A stretch of 64,000 bases of DNA from Nitrosomonas sp. Nm84 (lineage in GTDB: Bacteria > Pseudomonadota > Gammaproteobacteria > Burkholderiales > Nitrosomonadaceae), in contig NZ_QJJP01000006.1 of the NCBI RefSeq assembly GCF_003201565.1, forward strand, positions 62,001 to 126,000. The letters are read 5' to 3'. A model generated the notes under the pieces. The model was not told the origin of the DNA, ran no database searches, and saw only the letters and a program-made list of their open reading frames with translations. The position numbers and the translations under genes are program-made. Shown here piece by piece: positions 47,214 to 56,739 of the stretch. Each line of letters opens with the position of its first letter. Within the stretch, counting starts at the first letter, position 1.

Positions 47214-48398
47214 ATGCGTTATGAAGTGAAAGCGGTCTTGTCTGGACAAGGAACCGTGCACCTTGAACTGGAAGCGAACAGTGAAGCAGAAGCACGCCTT
47301 CAGGTCACTGAACAAGGCGGCATGGTTCTCAGTGTGCGGCGCAGCTTTTCCGGTTTTTCACTGAAATCGAACACGCGCTTTCCATTAGTTCACTTCAGCC
47401 AGGAATTGCTTTCCTTACAAACCGCTGGACTCAGTCTGGTAGAAAGTATCGAAACGCTGCTGGAAAAAGAGCAGGATGCCAGTAATCGTAAAATTATCCA
47501 AAATATTCTTGCGCGATTGTATGAAGGCGTCACCTTCTCGCAAGCGCTCGAAGAGTACCCGCAGGCATTTCCACCTTTATATATTGCAACCATCCGCGCC
47601 AGTGAACGCACTGGCGATCTCCCGGAAGCTTTGACACGATTTATCAGTTATCAAACACAGATGGATTTTGTCCGCAAGAAACTGGTCGGTGCGTCCATTT
47701 ATCCCGTGTTGCTATTGGTCGTTGGCTTTCTGGTTTCCATCTTCTTGATGGTATTTGTGGTTCCCAAATTCAGCGCGATTTATGACGATATGGGCAGCGA
47801 TTTACCGTGGATGTCATTATTGCTGATCAAATGGGGGCATTTTGTTGAAGAACGAGGTTGGGAATTAGCCGTGGCGGCGGGAGTCATGCTTATGATAACT
47901 GTTTATGCTGTGACACGGCCGGCCTTCCGGGCCAGTATCCTGAAATTGTTATGGCGCATTCCGGCGATTGGCGAGCACATGCGTGTTTATCAGTTAGCGC
48001 GGTTCTATAAAACCCTCGGCATGCTGTTGCGCGGTGGCATTCCTATTACACAAGCGTTGGAAATGGTGAGCGGACTACTCCAAGCCCATTTTCGTCCAAA
48101 AGTGGAAGCTGCTGCCAAGCATATCCGTGAAGGCAGGACCATTTCCAGCGCCATGGAATTGGAAGGGTTAACCACGGCGGTGGGTAATCGTATGCTGCGC
48201 GTTGGTGAAAGAACAGGTTTAATGGGCGATATGATGGAACGAATCGGCAATTTTCATGATGAGGAAATTGCACGTTGGGTCGAATGGACAACCAAGCTGA
48301 TCGAACCATTACTGATGGCGGTCATCGGTATCGTCATCGGTGGTATCATTATTCTTATGTATATGCCAATATTTGAATTGGCCGGAAGTATCAATTGA
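47214..48398 (+). CDS. gspF: type II secretion/type IV pilus inner-membrane platform protein
   Basis: The 394-residue protein has two GspF domains (about 65-190 and 270-390; FSQELLSLQTAGLSLVESI and RFYKTLGMLLRGGIPITQALEMV) with three membrane helices. It starts 9 bp after gspG and its last bases overlap the gspE start. Confidence 0.92.
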   Translation: MRYEVKAVLSGQGTVHLELEANSEAEARLQVTEQGGMVLSVRRSFSGFSLKSNTRFPLVHFSQELLSLQTAGLSLVESIETLLEKEQDASNRKIIQNILARLYEGVTFSQALEEYPQAFPPLYIATIRASERTGDLPEALTRFISYQTQMDFVRKKLVGASIYPVLLLVVGFLVSIFLMVFVVPKFSAIYDDMGSDLPWMSLLLIKWGHFVEERGWELAVAAGVMLMITVYAVTRPAFRASILKLLWRIPAIGEHMRVYQLARFYKTLGMLLRGGIPITQALEMVSGLLQAHFRPKVEAAAKHIREGRTISSAMELEGLTTAVGNRMLRVGERTGLMGDMMERIGNFHDEEIARWVEWTTKLIEPLLMAVIGIVIGGIIILMYMPIFELAGSIN

Positions 48399-50086
48399 TC
48401 GAAACTGCCATACCATCCGAAAACAAATTACCGATTGACATCAATCATCTGGCCGATGCGCGGCGGAGAGCCGCCAGCCAGGGTGTTTCCGTCATCCAAG
48501 TGCTGGAAGATACCAGCGGCTATGCTCCCGATGAGTTGACGCAACAGCTAGGACTGTTGCTCCATATGCCGGTACTGGAGATGAAAGCAATCCATACGCT
48601 CAATCCGGCATTTGATCGGCTGCCTTTTGCAGAAGCCATCATGCACGAATGCGCGCTATTTCGTCGCGAGCAAACCTATTTACTTGCCGTCAGCAATCCA
48701 TTCTCAAATAAATTGCGGGCGTGGGCGGAAGAGCGTTTTGATATGGCTGTGGAATGGCACCTGGTGCATCCGGCTGATTTGACTGCTTTCTTTAGTCAGC
48801 AAGAAAAAACCATGCGCGCGATGGATCAGGTATTGCCTTCTGCCGAGATGGATAAGATACAAAGCGGCATTGAAGATTTATCGTTAAAGAGCATCAACGA
48901 GGGCACCAGCCAGGTGGTGCGGCTGGTACATTCCACGTTATATGACGCACATAAATCCCAGGCCAGTGACATTCACTTGGAAATGACTACGGGCGCATTG
49001 TCAATAAAATACCGTATCGACGGCGTGTTATCCTCCATTGGCGTCATGCAAGGTGCGGATCTGGCCGAGCAAGTCATATCCCGTATCAAAGTCATGTCGG
49101 AATTGGATATTGCTGAGCGTCGCGTGCCACAAGATGGTCGGTTTAAAGTTTCCATCCAAGGTCGGGAAATTGATTTTCGTGTTTCTATTATGCCGAGTAT
49201 TTTCGGCGAAGATGCTGTGCTGCGTATTCTCGACCGGCAGGCGCTGTCCGATCAGATCGAAGGATTGACATTAAATCAACTAGGCTTTAATCCGGTGGCC
49301 ATCGCAAGTATCCGCCGCCTGAGCTCGGAACCCTATGGTATGTTATTGGTTACCGGCCCCACCGGGAGTGGTAAAACAACCTCGTTGTATGCCGCAATAT
49401 CTGAAGTGAACAAAGGCAGTGACAAGATTATTACCATTGAGGATCCGATTGAATATCAGTTACCCGGTGTTCTACAAATTCCAGTAAATGAAAAAAAAGG
49501 ATTGACCTTTGCGCGGGGGCTGCGCTCAATCCTGCGGCATGATCCTGACAAAATTATGGTGGGCGAGATTCGGGATTCTGAAACCGCGCAAATTGCCATA
49601 CAGGCTGCGCTGACGGGACACTTGGTTTTTACTACCGTGCACGCCAATAACGTATTTGACGTGATTGGACGATTCTCACATATGGGTGTTGATCCCTACA
49701 GTTTTGTGTCCGCCCTGAATGGCATTGCGGCACAACGGCTGGTGCGCTTGCTGTGTTCGCATTGCGCAGTTGACGAGCGTCCGGATGATACAGTGATTGC
49801 AGAATCAGGGATTCCTGCGGATGAAGCGGATCAATACAAGTTTCGTAGTGGCAGAGGCTGTGGCCAATGCCGCGGCAGTGGGTATAAAGGCAGAAATGCA
49901 ATTGCTGAGATTCTGATCCTGAATGATGAAATCCGCGAACTCATTGTGGCGCAGGAGCCCATACGCCGCATCAAAGAAGCGGCACGGAATAATGGCACGC
50001 GCTTTCTGCGCGAAGCCGCTTTAGATATGGTCAAACAAGGATTAACCAGTTTAGAGGAGGCCAATCGTGTCACGATTGTGGCGTGA
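48395..50086 (+). CDS. gspE: type II secretion assembly ATPase
   Basis: The 563-residue ATPase has Walker A GPTGSGKTTS (321-330), Asp and His boxes (IITIEDPIEYQL, LVFTTVHANN) and a CxxC zinc site (LCSHC and GCGQC). The N-terminal domain is the usual GspE/PilB type. It begins at a TTG overlapping the gspF stop. It powers pseudopilus assembly. Confidence 0.93.
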   Translation: MIETAIPSENKLPIDINHLADARRRAASQGVSVIQVLEDTSGYAPDELTQQLGLLLHMPVLEMKAIHTLNPAFDRLPFAEAIMHECALFRREQTYLLAVSNPFSNKLRAWAEERFDMAVEWHLVHPADLTAFFSQQEKTMRAMDQVLPSAEMDKIQSGIEDLSLKSINEGTSQVVRLVHSTLYDAHKSQASDIHLEMTTGALSIKYRIDGVLSSIGVMQGADLAEQVISRIKVMSELDIAERRVPQDGRFKVSIQGREIDFRVSIMPSIFGEDAVLRILDRQALSDQIEGLTLNQLGFNPVAIASIRRLSSEPYGMLLVTGPTGSGKTTSLYAAISEVNKGSDKIITIEDPIEYQLPGVLQIPVNEKKGLTFARGLRSILRHDPDKIMVGEIRDSETAQIAIQAALTGHLVFTTVHANNVFDVIGRFSHMGVDPYSFVSALNGIAAQRLVRLLCSHCAVDERPDDTVIAESGIPADEADQYKFRSGRGCGQCRGSGYKGRNAIAEILILNDEIRELIVAQEPIRRIKEAARNNGTRFLREAALDMVKQGLTSLEEANRVTIVA

Positions 50087-50900
50087 TCAGATTCAGGTTT
50101 TCCTGGCACCCGAACGAGTGGACTTGGTTCGTTTCTCGCGCGGCTTTAAGTCTGTGCAAACGGCAAAGGTGACTGCACTATGCCAGCGCGCTCAAGGCGT
50201 ACCTGCGTGGCAATCTGCAGTACAGAACTTGGAAAACAATCTGACCGATGCAGCCGGTACAGAACTGACTATCACACTGTCCAATCACTTTGTGCGCTAT
50301 GTGACACTGCCACCTCAAGCAGAAATAGCAACGCCGGAAGAAGTGAAATCCTATGCCGCTTTTCGACTGCGCGAAATATATGCCGAGCGTATTGACTCGT
50401 GGGATCTGAGTGTCAGCGAATGGAATCCGGTAAGCGGTGCTATTTGTGCGGCAGTCCCCCGCGATTTGATGAAACAATTGGAAGCGATGTCGGCACGACA
50501 TCAATGTAAACTCAAAGAGGTCGAGCCTTATCTGGCATCTGTTCATGATCACTGGCGCAAGCTGCTAAGTGGCAGCACACTATTTTTTGCTGTGATAGAA
50601 ACTGGGCGTATTTGTATTGCCATACTATCCAATGGAATCTGGCACAGCATTCGCAATCAGCGGATTTTACATAGCGCTGCCGATGAACTTCTTGCTGCAC
50701 TGGATCAGGAAGCCATTTTTTTTGGCAATAAAGAAGCTATCGAATTAGTATACGTGTTTGCGCCCGAGCACCCGGCACTCACGTTACCCAGCAACTGCGG
50801 ATGGAGCATTATACCGATACCAACGGACCGGATATCGGTATTGCCGCACTACCCATCAGTGGTTCCTGATAATGCTGGGATGGATCAATGTCCCGCTTAA
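50067..50900 (+). CDS. GspL/PilM-like assembly protein
   Basis: The 277-residue protein resembles the actin-like cytoplasmic domain of GspL/PilM (VTLPPQAEIATPEEVKSYAAF, AAVPRDLMKQLEAM), but lacks the membrane helix of GspL, so it is closer to PilM. GTG start inside the end of gspE with an AGAGGAGG site. Position before PilN- and PilO-like genes agrees. Confidence 0.75.
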   Translation: MSRLWRDQIQVFLAPERVDLVRFSRGFKSVQTAKVTALCQRAQGVPAWQSAVQNLENNLTDAAGTELTITLSNHFVRYVTLPPQAEIATPEEVKSYAAFRLREIYAERIDSWDLSVSEWNPVSGAICAAVPRDLMKQLEAMSARHQCKLKEVEPYLASVHDHWRKLLSGSTLFFAVIETGRICIAILSNGIWHSIRNQRILHSAADELLAALDQEAIFFGNKEAIELVYVFAPEHPALTLPSNCGWSIIPIPTDRISVLPHYPSVVPDNAGMDQCPA

Positions 50901-51436
50901 AATTAAAGTTTCCTTATCACGAGCAATCAATCCCTCAGGTTGATTTTGCAGTCCTGCTCATTGGATTACTGATTCTTGCTGGGGTACTGTTACAATTCCG
51001 CTATATCACTGAAGAAGTTAATTACTGGAACAATCGCGTTGAGCGTTTAGAGAAGCAGCAGCAACAGAAAGCTGCACCACGCACACGATCAACAGCACGA
51101 ATCAGAGAATTCAGTCAGGAAATTCGCAAAGAAATTGCACAAGCGAATGGCATATTGGATCAAATCAATTTGCCTTGGGAAACGTTATTTGATTCAATCG
51201 AATCTGCTGCGACAGAACAAATCGCATTATTGTCACTGCAACCGAATGTATCGAGTCGAATCCTACGAATCAGCGGCGAAGCCAAAAACATGTCGGAGTT
51301 GCTTGATTTTGTAGAAGCACTGGAACGTGAAGTAGTATTTGAAAATGTGCACTTGTTAAACTACAAAATAAAACAAGATAACCCGCACCGACCAATTGTT
51401 TTTCTTCTGACAGCTGCATGGATTGGAACCGTTTGA
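50888..51436 (+). CDS. PilN-like inner-membrane protein
   Basis: The 182-residue protein has one N-terminal membrane helix (about 18-40) followed by a coiled coil (RVERLEKQQQQ) and a ferredoxin-like domain, the PilN plan. It overlaps both neighbours by about 13-19 bp. It should link the cytoplasmic PilM-like protein to PilO. Confidence 0.75.
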   Translation: MSRLKLKFPYHEQSIPQVDFAVLLIGLLILAGVLLQFRYITEEVNYWNNRVERLEKQQQQKAAPRTRSTARIREFSQEIRKEIAQANGILDQINLPWETLFDSIESAATEQIALLSLQPNVSSRILRISGEAKNMSELLDFVEALEREVVFENVHLLNYKIKQDNPHRPIVFLLTAAWIGTV

Positions 51437-52017
51437 AAACTGAAGCGCTTTACACACAATTGAATCGACTTGTGCCGCAACTGCGCTGGCACATCGGTCG
51501 CCTGGGTGTTATTGGTAAAATCGGCATCGGTTTGCTGGTTGCTACCAGTATTTATTTCTTCTCGGCGGTATTGCCACAAGAATCCGTTTTGCAGAAACTG
51601 AAAGAACGCGCAGAAATATTACAAATACAAGCACTATCAAAACAAGCACCGGGTGATAATACGGAAAGCGGAAAAAAAATGAGTGGCGATCAGGCGCTAC
51701 AAGCATTTTATGATTTTTTCCCGCGCATTGACTCATCACCCTTCTGGATCCGGGAATTAGTGCGCATTGCCAAGAAACGCAATGTGGAGCTCAGCAGCAG
51801 TGAGTATCGCTTGGTCAATGAAAGTGATGCGCGCCTGGCACGATATGAAATGATCCTGCCGGTAAGAGGCAGCTATGCGCAGGTACGTGCCTTTATGGCC
51901 GATGCGCTTGAAACAGTGCCGGCGATGGCAATTTCGGCGATTGCCATTAAACGTGAAAATGTGACCTCTGAGAAACTCGAAGTACGCCTTGAAATTAATC
52001 TTTATCTGAACAAATAA
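51418..52017 (+). CDS. PilO/GspM-like inner-membrane protein
   Basis: The 199-residue protein has a membrane helix at about 33-55 preceded by an N-terminal cytoplasmic part, then coiled coil and a C-terminal ferredoxin-like fold (YEMILPVRGSYAQVRAFMAD, VRLEINLYL). This matches PilO/GspM. Overlaps the PilN-like gene. Confidence 0.75.
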   Translation: MDWNRLKTEALYTQLNRLVPQLRWHIGRLGVIGKIGIGLLVATSIYFFSAVLPQESVLQKLKERAEILQIQALSKQAPGDNTESGKKMSGDQALQAFYDFFPRIDSSPFWIRELVRIAKKRNVELSSSEYRLVNESDARLARYEMILPVRGSYAQVRAFMADALETVPAMAISAIAIKRENVTSEKLEVRLEINLYLNK

Positions 52018-52022
52018 ACCTG

Positions 52023-52589
52023 ATGGATTCGGCTGAGAAAAAACGAAAATTATTATTGGGGAGTGCCTTAATCGCAACACTGATTGCTGTTGTGCTGGTT
52101 GGCGGGGAAGACGAAGAAATCATCATCAATACGGTGGAGCCGGTGCAATCCGCCAAGTCATCCGTCGATAAAACAAAAGCACAAGAAAACAATTCAGAAT
52201 ATTTAGATATCAGTAAACTGGGGCAAAGAAAATTTAATCCGTCAGCGGGGGAATTGTTTGCATCGACCACATGGACGCCCAAGCAGCCTCCGGTCAGTTT
52301 GGAAGAGCAAGCGGCTAAAGCGGCGCAAATAGCAAAGTCATCTCCTCCGTCAGCGCCTACAGCACCGCCATTATCGTTCAAATATACTGGCAAGGCGATC
52401 TCAGGCAATGAAACATGGGTTTTTCTTGCGCAGTCCGGGGAGAATTTTATTGCCAAGATCGGTGGGAAAATCAATGACAAATACCGCCTGGACGCAATAA
52501 CCGACGATATGGTTACCATGACTTATTTGCCGCTCAATATCAAACAGACACTCACGATCAATAATAAAATAGCAGGAAGTTTCCGATGA
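52023..52589 (+). CDS. GspC/PilP-like periplasmic linker
   Basis: The 188-residue protein has an N-terminal membrane helix (about 10-28), a long disordered linker and a C-terminal beta domain (SFKYTGKAISGNETWVFLA, YRLDAITDDMVTMTYLPL) similar to the HR/PilP domain that contacts the secretin N0 domain. Its stop overlaps the secretin start (ATGA). Confidence 0.7.
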   Translation: MDSAEKKRKLLLGSALIATLIAVVLVGGEDEEIIINTVEPVQSAKSSVDKTKAQENNSEYLDISKLGQRKFNPSAGELFASTTWTPKQPPVSLEEQAAKAAQIAKSSPPSAPTAPPLSFKYTGKAISGNETWVFLAQSGENFIAKIGGKINDKYRLDAITDDMVTMTYLPLNIKQTLTINNKIAGSFR

Positions 52590-54865
52590 AAAGCTGGAGA
52601 ATAATTGTTTTTAGCATTCTGCTTACAATTACAACAGGATGTGCAATTGACAACAAATCATTCTTACTTAGAAACGTTGCGTTCTCGGATGCGCAAAAAC
52701 TGGTCTCTGAAGGTAAGCTAGAAAGCGGTTTACAGAAACTCGAACAAGCGGCACGCGAAGAACCAGAAAATAAAGAAATTCGTACAATGCTAGCACGGTT
52801 GCGAGAAGACGTATTAGGCAAGCAATTGTTCGAAGCGGATAATCTACTTTATGCTGGTGAGTTAGACCAAGCCGAACAGCGCTATCAACACATTCTGAAC
52901 AATTATCCATTCAATGAGCGAGCGAAAGACGGTATTGCAGCCGCTAATTTAGAGCGCCGCCATATTGTCATTGTTGAATCTGCAAAAGCGTTACTGGCAA
53001 AAAACGATGTTAACGGAGCAGAAACAATTGTCCGCGCCGTATTGCAGGAAAATCCGCAACAATCACATGCGCGGCAATTGATCTCAGAAATCAATTCAAA
53101 GCTATCTCGCCCTGAGGTAACCGATTTGGTGTTGGAGTCCGCTTTCAAGAAACCAGTATCCATGGAGTTTAAGGATGCTGATTTGAAATCGATATTCGAA
53201 ATCATGTCGCGTACCGCCGGTATCAATTTCGTGTTTGATAAAGATATTCGTCAGGACAGCAAGATTTCTATTTTTGTACGTAACAATACGATTGAAGATA
53301 TTCTCAAGTTGATCTTGACGACTAATCAATTGGCTTATAAGGTGATTAACAACAATTCATTATTAATTTACCCCAATACACCGGCGAAATTAAAAGATTA
53401 TCAGGAATTGGCAGTACGCAGTTTTCAAGTCGCGTATACCGATGTAAAGCAAATGGTTGCGATGGTCAGAGGCATCGTTAAAGCGAAGGATATTTATGTC
53501 AACGAACAGCTTAATTTATTTATCATGCGCGATACATTGGAAGCTATTCGTTTAACAGAGCGACTGGTGTCATTAAACGATCTGGCTGAGCCTGAAGTTA
53601 TGCTGGATGTTGCAATTCTTGAAATCGCACGTGGAAATGACTTTCTTCTAGGCCCCAATATGCCCCAGTCTGTCACTTTTAGCGGCCTAACGCCGGTAGG
53701 AGCGGCACAGACGGCTGCAACGGCTAACCTTAATCAGATTGGTGCAAACGGACTTGGCCTTAAAAGTTTCGCGATATCTAATCAAGTCAAAATTGATTTT
53801 ATGCATAACCTGACAACAGGTGACATACTTGCTAATCCCAGAATTCGAGTGGCGAATCGTGAGAAGGCTAAGATCCATATTGGAGAAAAGCGCCCCTTCT
53901 TTACAGCTAACATTCAACCTGGTATTAATTCCGTTGTTACTTCGACACCTACTTTTATTGATCTGGGTGTAAAACTTGATGTTGAGCCACGCATCGGATT
54001 AAATGATGAAGTCACGATGAAAACCACGCTCGAAGTAAGTAATTTTGTCAGAGATGTCCCCGGCCCGAGTGGTGCAACAGCCCCACTCGTCGGAACCCGG
54101 AATGCGGAAACTATATTAACTTTGAGGGATGGTGAAACCCAAGTTCTGGCAGGACTTATCGATAATAGAGAATTAAGAACCATGACAGGCCTTGCAGGAA
54201 TCTTAAATATTCCTGGGCTAGACAGATTATTTACAAACCAGAAAATAAATCGTACAAGGTCTGAAATTGTTTTGTTGATTACACCACGAATAATTCGTAA
54301 TATTCCAAAACTAAGTAATTTAGAAAGAGAATACCACTTCGGCACCGCCAGCGAAGCAGGTAAGTTACCAGTCAAAATCCAAAAAACCGCAGCGCAATCA
54401 TTAGCCATTGCGCCATCCGGATCGGGCCAAGGTGGGCTGAGAGGCGCCCCTAGCGCCTTCGCGCCATCGAATGATCAGCAAGATGTTCCTAATCCTTTTG
54501 CAAATGCTGCTGCATCGGAGCCTACGCTCACTATGCAAGTACCCACCAATGTCGGGTTGGATAAAGAGTTTTCGGTGAATGTGAGGCTGGTTGGCGCAAA
54601 AGCTACTGTGAATGCCGATGCGCAACTCAATTATGAATCCAGTGTGCTAGAACTCTTGGATGGCGGAGCAAAATCAGGTTCGCGTTCACTTAAGTTGGGC
54701 AGAGACCAAGTTTCCGGTTTGGCAACACAATTGCGCTTTAAGGTGATTACATCCAATCCAGGGCAGACAGAAATCAGCATCCAGAGTGCAACCGCAGAAG
54801 ATATCGAAAATAGTGATTCCGTAAATGTGACGCTGCCGGCAGCGGCGACAATCAATATCAAATGA
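52586..54865 (+). CDS. gspD: secretin with TPR region and C-terminal cohesin-like domain
   Basis: The 759-residue protein is a lipoprotein (lipobox TTGC, Cys19). Residues about 35-170 form TPR-like helices, 185-260 an N0 domain, 265-345 an N1-like domain, 395-575 the secretin barrel (VTSTPTFIDLGVKLDVEPRI, LTLRDGETQVLAGLI, LLITPRII). After a linker rich in Ala/Ser/Pro (595-640), residues 645-757 resemble a cohesin domain (VGLDKEFSVNVRLVGAKATVN, LNYESSVLELLDG). A pilotin-independent design with a carbohydrate/protein-binding module is possible. Central outer-membrane channel of the cluster. Confidence 0.9.
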   Translation: MKSWRIIVFSILLTITTGCAIDNKSFLLRNVAFSDAQKLVSEGKLESGLQKLEQAAREEPENKEIRTMLARLREDVLGKQLFEADNLLYAGELDQAEQRYQHILNNYPFNERAKDGIAAANLERRHIVIVESAKALLAKNDVNGAETIVRAVLQENPQQSHARQLISEINSKLSRPEVTDLVLESAFKKPVSMEFKDADLKSIFEIMSRTAGINFVFDKDIRQDSKISIFVRNNTIEDILKLILTTNQLAYKVINNNSLLIYPNTPAKLKDYQELAVRSFQVAYTDVKQMVAMVRGIVKAKDIYVNEQLNLFIMRDTLEAIRLTERLVSLNDLAEPEVMLDVAILEIARGNDFLLGPNMPQSVTFSGLTPVGAAQTAATANLNQIGANGLGLKSFAISNQVKIDFMHNLTTGDILANPRIRVANREKAKIHIGEKRPFFTANIQPGINSVVTSTPTFIDLGVKLDVEPRIGLNDEVTMKTTLEVSNFVRDVPGPSGATAPLVGTRNAETILTLRDGETQVLAGLIDNRELRTMTGLAGILNIPGLDRLFTNQKINRTRSEIVLLITPRIIRNIPKLSNLEREYHFGTASEAGKLPVKIQKTAAQSLAIAPSGSGQGGLRGAPSAFAPSNDQQDVPNPFANAAASEPTLTMQVPTNVGLDKEFSVNVRLVGAKATVNADAQLNYESSVLELLDGGAKSGSRSLKLGRDQVSGLATQLRFKVITSNPGQTEISIQSATAEDIENSDSVNVTLPAAATINIK

Positions 54866-55374
54866 TGGGTTCACGCGGAATTTCTGATCGATATAAGGGA
54901 TTTACGCTGATTGAATTGATGATCGTGGTGGCCATCATGGGCATTCTGGCAACGGCTGCTCTGCCTTTTCGCGAATTGATGGTGCAGCGTGAAAAAGAAC
55001 AGGAATTGCGCACCGCATTGCGGCAAATACGTGCAGCAATCGACGCATACAAGCAAGCTGTCGACGATGGGCGCATTACCAAAAAAGCCGATGAAACCGG
55101 CTATCCTCCGCGTTTGGAAGAACTGTTCATGGGTGTCCAGGATGTGAAAAGTCCGCAAAAAAAAATTATTTACTTTCTACGTCGTTTACCCCGAGATCCG
55201 ATGTTCGTTGAATTGGATGTTGCCGGTACAGCCATTACACCGACTGTCGATACCTGGGGAAAGCGCAGCTATGAAAGTCCATGGGATAGTCCGAAAGAAG
55301 GTGACGATGTGTTCGATGTTCATTCGCGCTCAGAAGCCATCGGCCTTAACGGTATTCCTTACCGAGAATGGTGA
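54862..55374 (+). CDS. type II secretion-like prepilin, first minor
   Basis: The 170-residue protein has the leader ending YKG and FTLIELMIVVAIMGILATAA with Glu5. The C-terminal domain (IIYFLRRLPRDPM, DTWGKRSYESPWDSP, VFDVHSRSEAIGLNGIPYREW) resembles pseudopilins with a WG box. ATG overlaps the secretin stop. Confidence 0.85.
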   Translation: MMGSRGISDRYKGFTLIELMIVVAIMGILATAALPFRELMVQREKEQELRTALRQIRAAIDAYKQAVDDGRITKKADETGYPPRLEELFMGVQDVKSPQKKIIYFLRRLPRDPMFVELDVAGTAITPTVDTWGKRSYESPWDSPKEGDDVFDVHSRSEAIGLNGIPYREW

Positions 55375-55763
55375 TCAATATGTTTCATCGTCCGATGCAT
55401 AAAGGTTTTACGCTGATTGAATTGTTAGTGGTGATGGCAATTATCGCGACGCTATTGAGCCTCGTCGCGCCACGCTATTTCAGTTCGCTGGATAAAGCCA
55501 AAGAGGCTGTGCTGCGGCAAGACCTCGGCATTCTGCGCAATGCAATCGATCAATTTTATTCTGATTTTGGTAAGTATCCGCTTGATCTGGAGGAGCTCGT
55601 CGACAAACGGTATTTACGCAGCATTCCGGTTGATCCATTCACTGAAAGCAAGGAAACCTGGATTGCAGTGCCGCCCAAGAACCTAACAGAAGCGGGCGTC
55701 TACGATGTTCATAGCGGCTACGCGGGGCGGGCTTCCGATGGCTCGTTTTATGAGGAATGGTAA
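55368..55763 (+). CDS. type II secretion-like prepilin, second minor
   Basis: The 131-residue protein has the leader ending HKG and FTLIELLVVMAIIATLLSLV with Glu5, and a C-terminal VYDVHSGYAGRASDGSFYEEW very like the previous prepilin, suggesting duplication. An alternative start is the ATG at 55380. Overlaps both neighbours. Confidence 0.85.
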   Translation: MVINMFHRPMHKGFTLIELLVVMAIIATLLSLVAPRYFSSLDKAKEAVLRQDLGILRNAIDQFYSDFGKYPLDLEELVDKRYLRSIPVDPFTESKETWIAVPPKNLTEAGVYDVHSGYAGRASDGSFYEEW

Positions 55764-55797
55764 TTCTGCCCACTGGCCATTTTCTTGGAAAAATAGC

Positions 55798-56682
55798 ATG
55801 CCGCGCTTAGAACATGGCTTTGTTTACTTATGGGCATTATTTTCAGTGGTATTGGCCGGAATCGTAATGGCAGGAACGGGACAGATGTGGCAAACAAAAT
55901 CCCAGCGGGAAAAAGAAGCAGAGCTGATGTTTATCGGCGAAGAGTTCCGCAAGGCCATTATGTCTTATCATAATAGCGGTACCAAACAATACCCGGAATC
56001 ATTGGAAGATTTACTGAAGGATGATCGGTCGCCCAACGTCAAGCGTCATTTACGAAAAATCTATGTGGATCCGATCACCAACACGACCGAATGGGGACTT
56101 GTTGCAGAACCGCCACCCAATACCGGTTCGACAGCAGCCAATAAAGGTTCAGCGCAGAATCAAAGCTCAGCGCAAGGCCAAAGTTCAACTCAGAAGCAAG
56201 GTACCACACCCAATCAGAATTTAGCGCCGAATCAGAGTTCAGCAGCTGCCAACACCGGTTCAACACCCACAGCAAGTACTGGTGCTGGTGCTAACGCAAC
56301 AGCTGCTAATAGTTCAGCACCTGCAAGTAGTAGCTCAGGAATAAGCTCCGGTATTGGCAAAAAAATCATCGGTGTATATAGTCTCTCGGCGAACAAGCCC
56401 ATCAAAAAAGATCACTTCCCGGAGCATTTTGCGAAATTCTCTGAGGCTTTGACCTATCAGGACTGGCAATTCGTTTATAAACCGGATTCAAAAACGCCTG
56501 GGGCAGCGGGAGCAACTCCCGCAAAACCAGGCGCATCATCAACGCCTTCTGCCTCACCATTCTCTCCTCAATCTTCGTCTGGGTCGTCGGGAGCTGCTAC
56601 CAAGAATTCACCCTTTTCACCGCAATCTGCACCAACAGGTGGCTCTAAGGCACCTGCCACTGGTTTTCCAGACGACGATTAA
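55798..56682 (+). CDS. prepilin-like protein with low-complexity linker
   Basis: From ATG at 55798 the protein has 294 residues. It begins PRLEHGFVYLWALFSVVLAG, which looks like a class III leader cleaved after HG, but Trp replaces Glu at position 5, as in initiating pseudopilins that lack it. MFIGEEFRKAIMSYHNSG and LVAEPPP follow the minor-pseudopilin plan. Residues about 105-185 are Ser/Gln/Asn/Thr/Ala repeats, and the last 55 are Pro/Ser/Ala/Gly-rich. A longer frame from 55705 overlaps the upstream gene and is not preferred. Last gene of the secretion cluster. Confidence 0.75.
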   Translation: MPRLEHGFVYLWALFSVVLAGIVMAGTGQMWQTKSQREKEAELMFIGEEFRKAIMSYHNSGTKQYPESLEDLLKDDRSPNVKRHLRKIYVDPITNTTEWGLVAEPPPNTGSTAANKGSAQNQSSAQGQSSTQKQGTTPNQNLAPNQSSAAANTGSTPTASTGAGANATAANSSAPASSSSGISSGIGKKIIGVYSLSANKPIKKDHFPEHFAKFSEALTYQDWQFVYKPDSKTPGAAGATPAKPGASSTPSASPFSPQSSSGSSGAATKNSPFSPQSAPTGGSKAPATGFPDDD

Positions 56683-56739
56683 CACATGTCGTGTTGCAGT
56701 GCTGCAAGAAAATACATGGCGCATTTTTAGTTTTGATGG

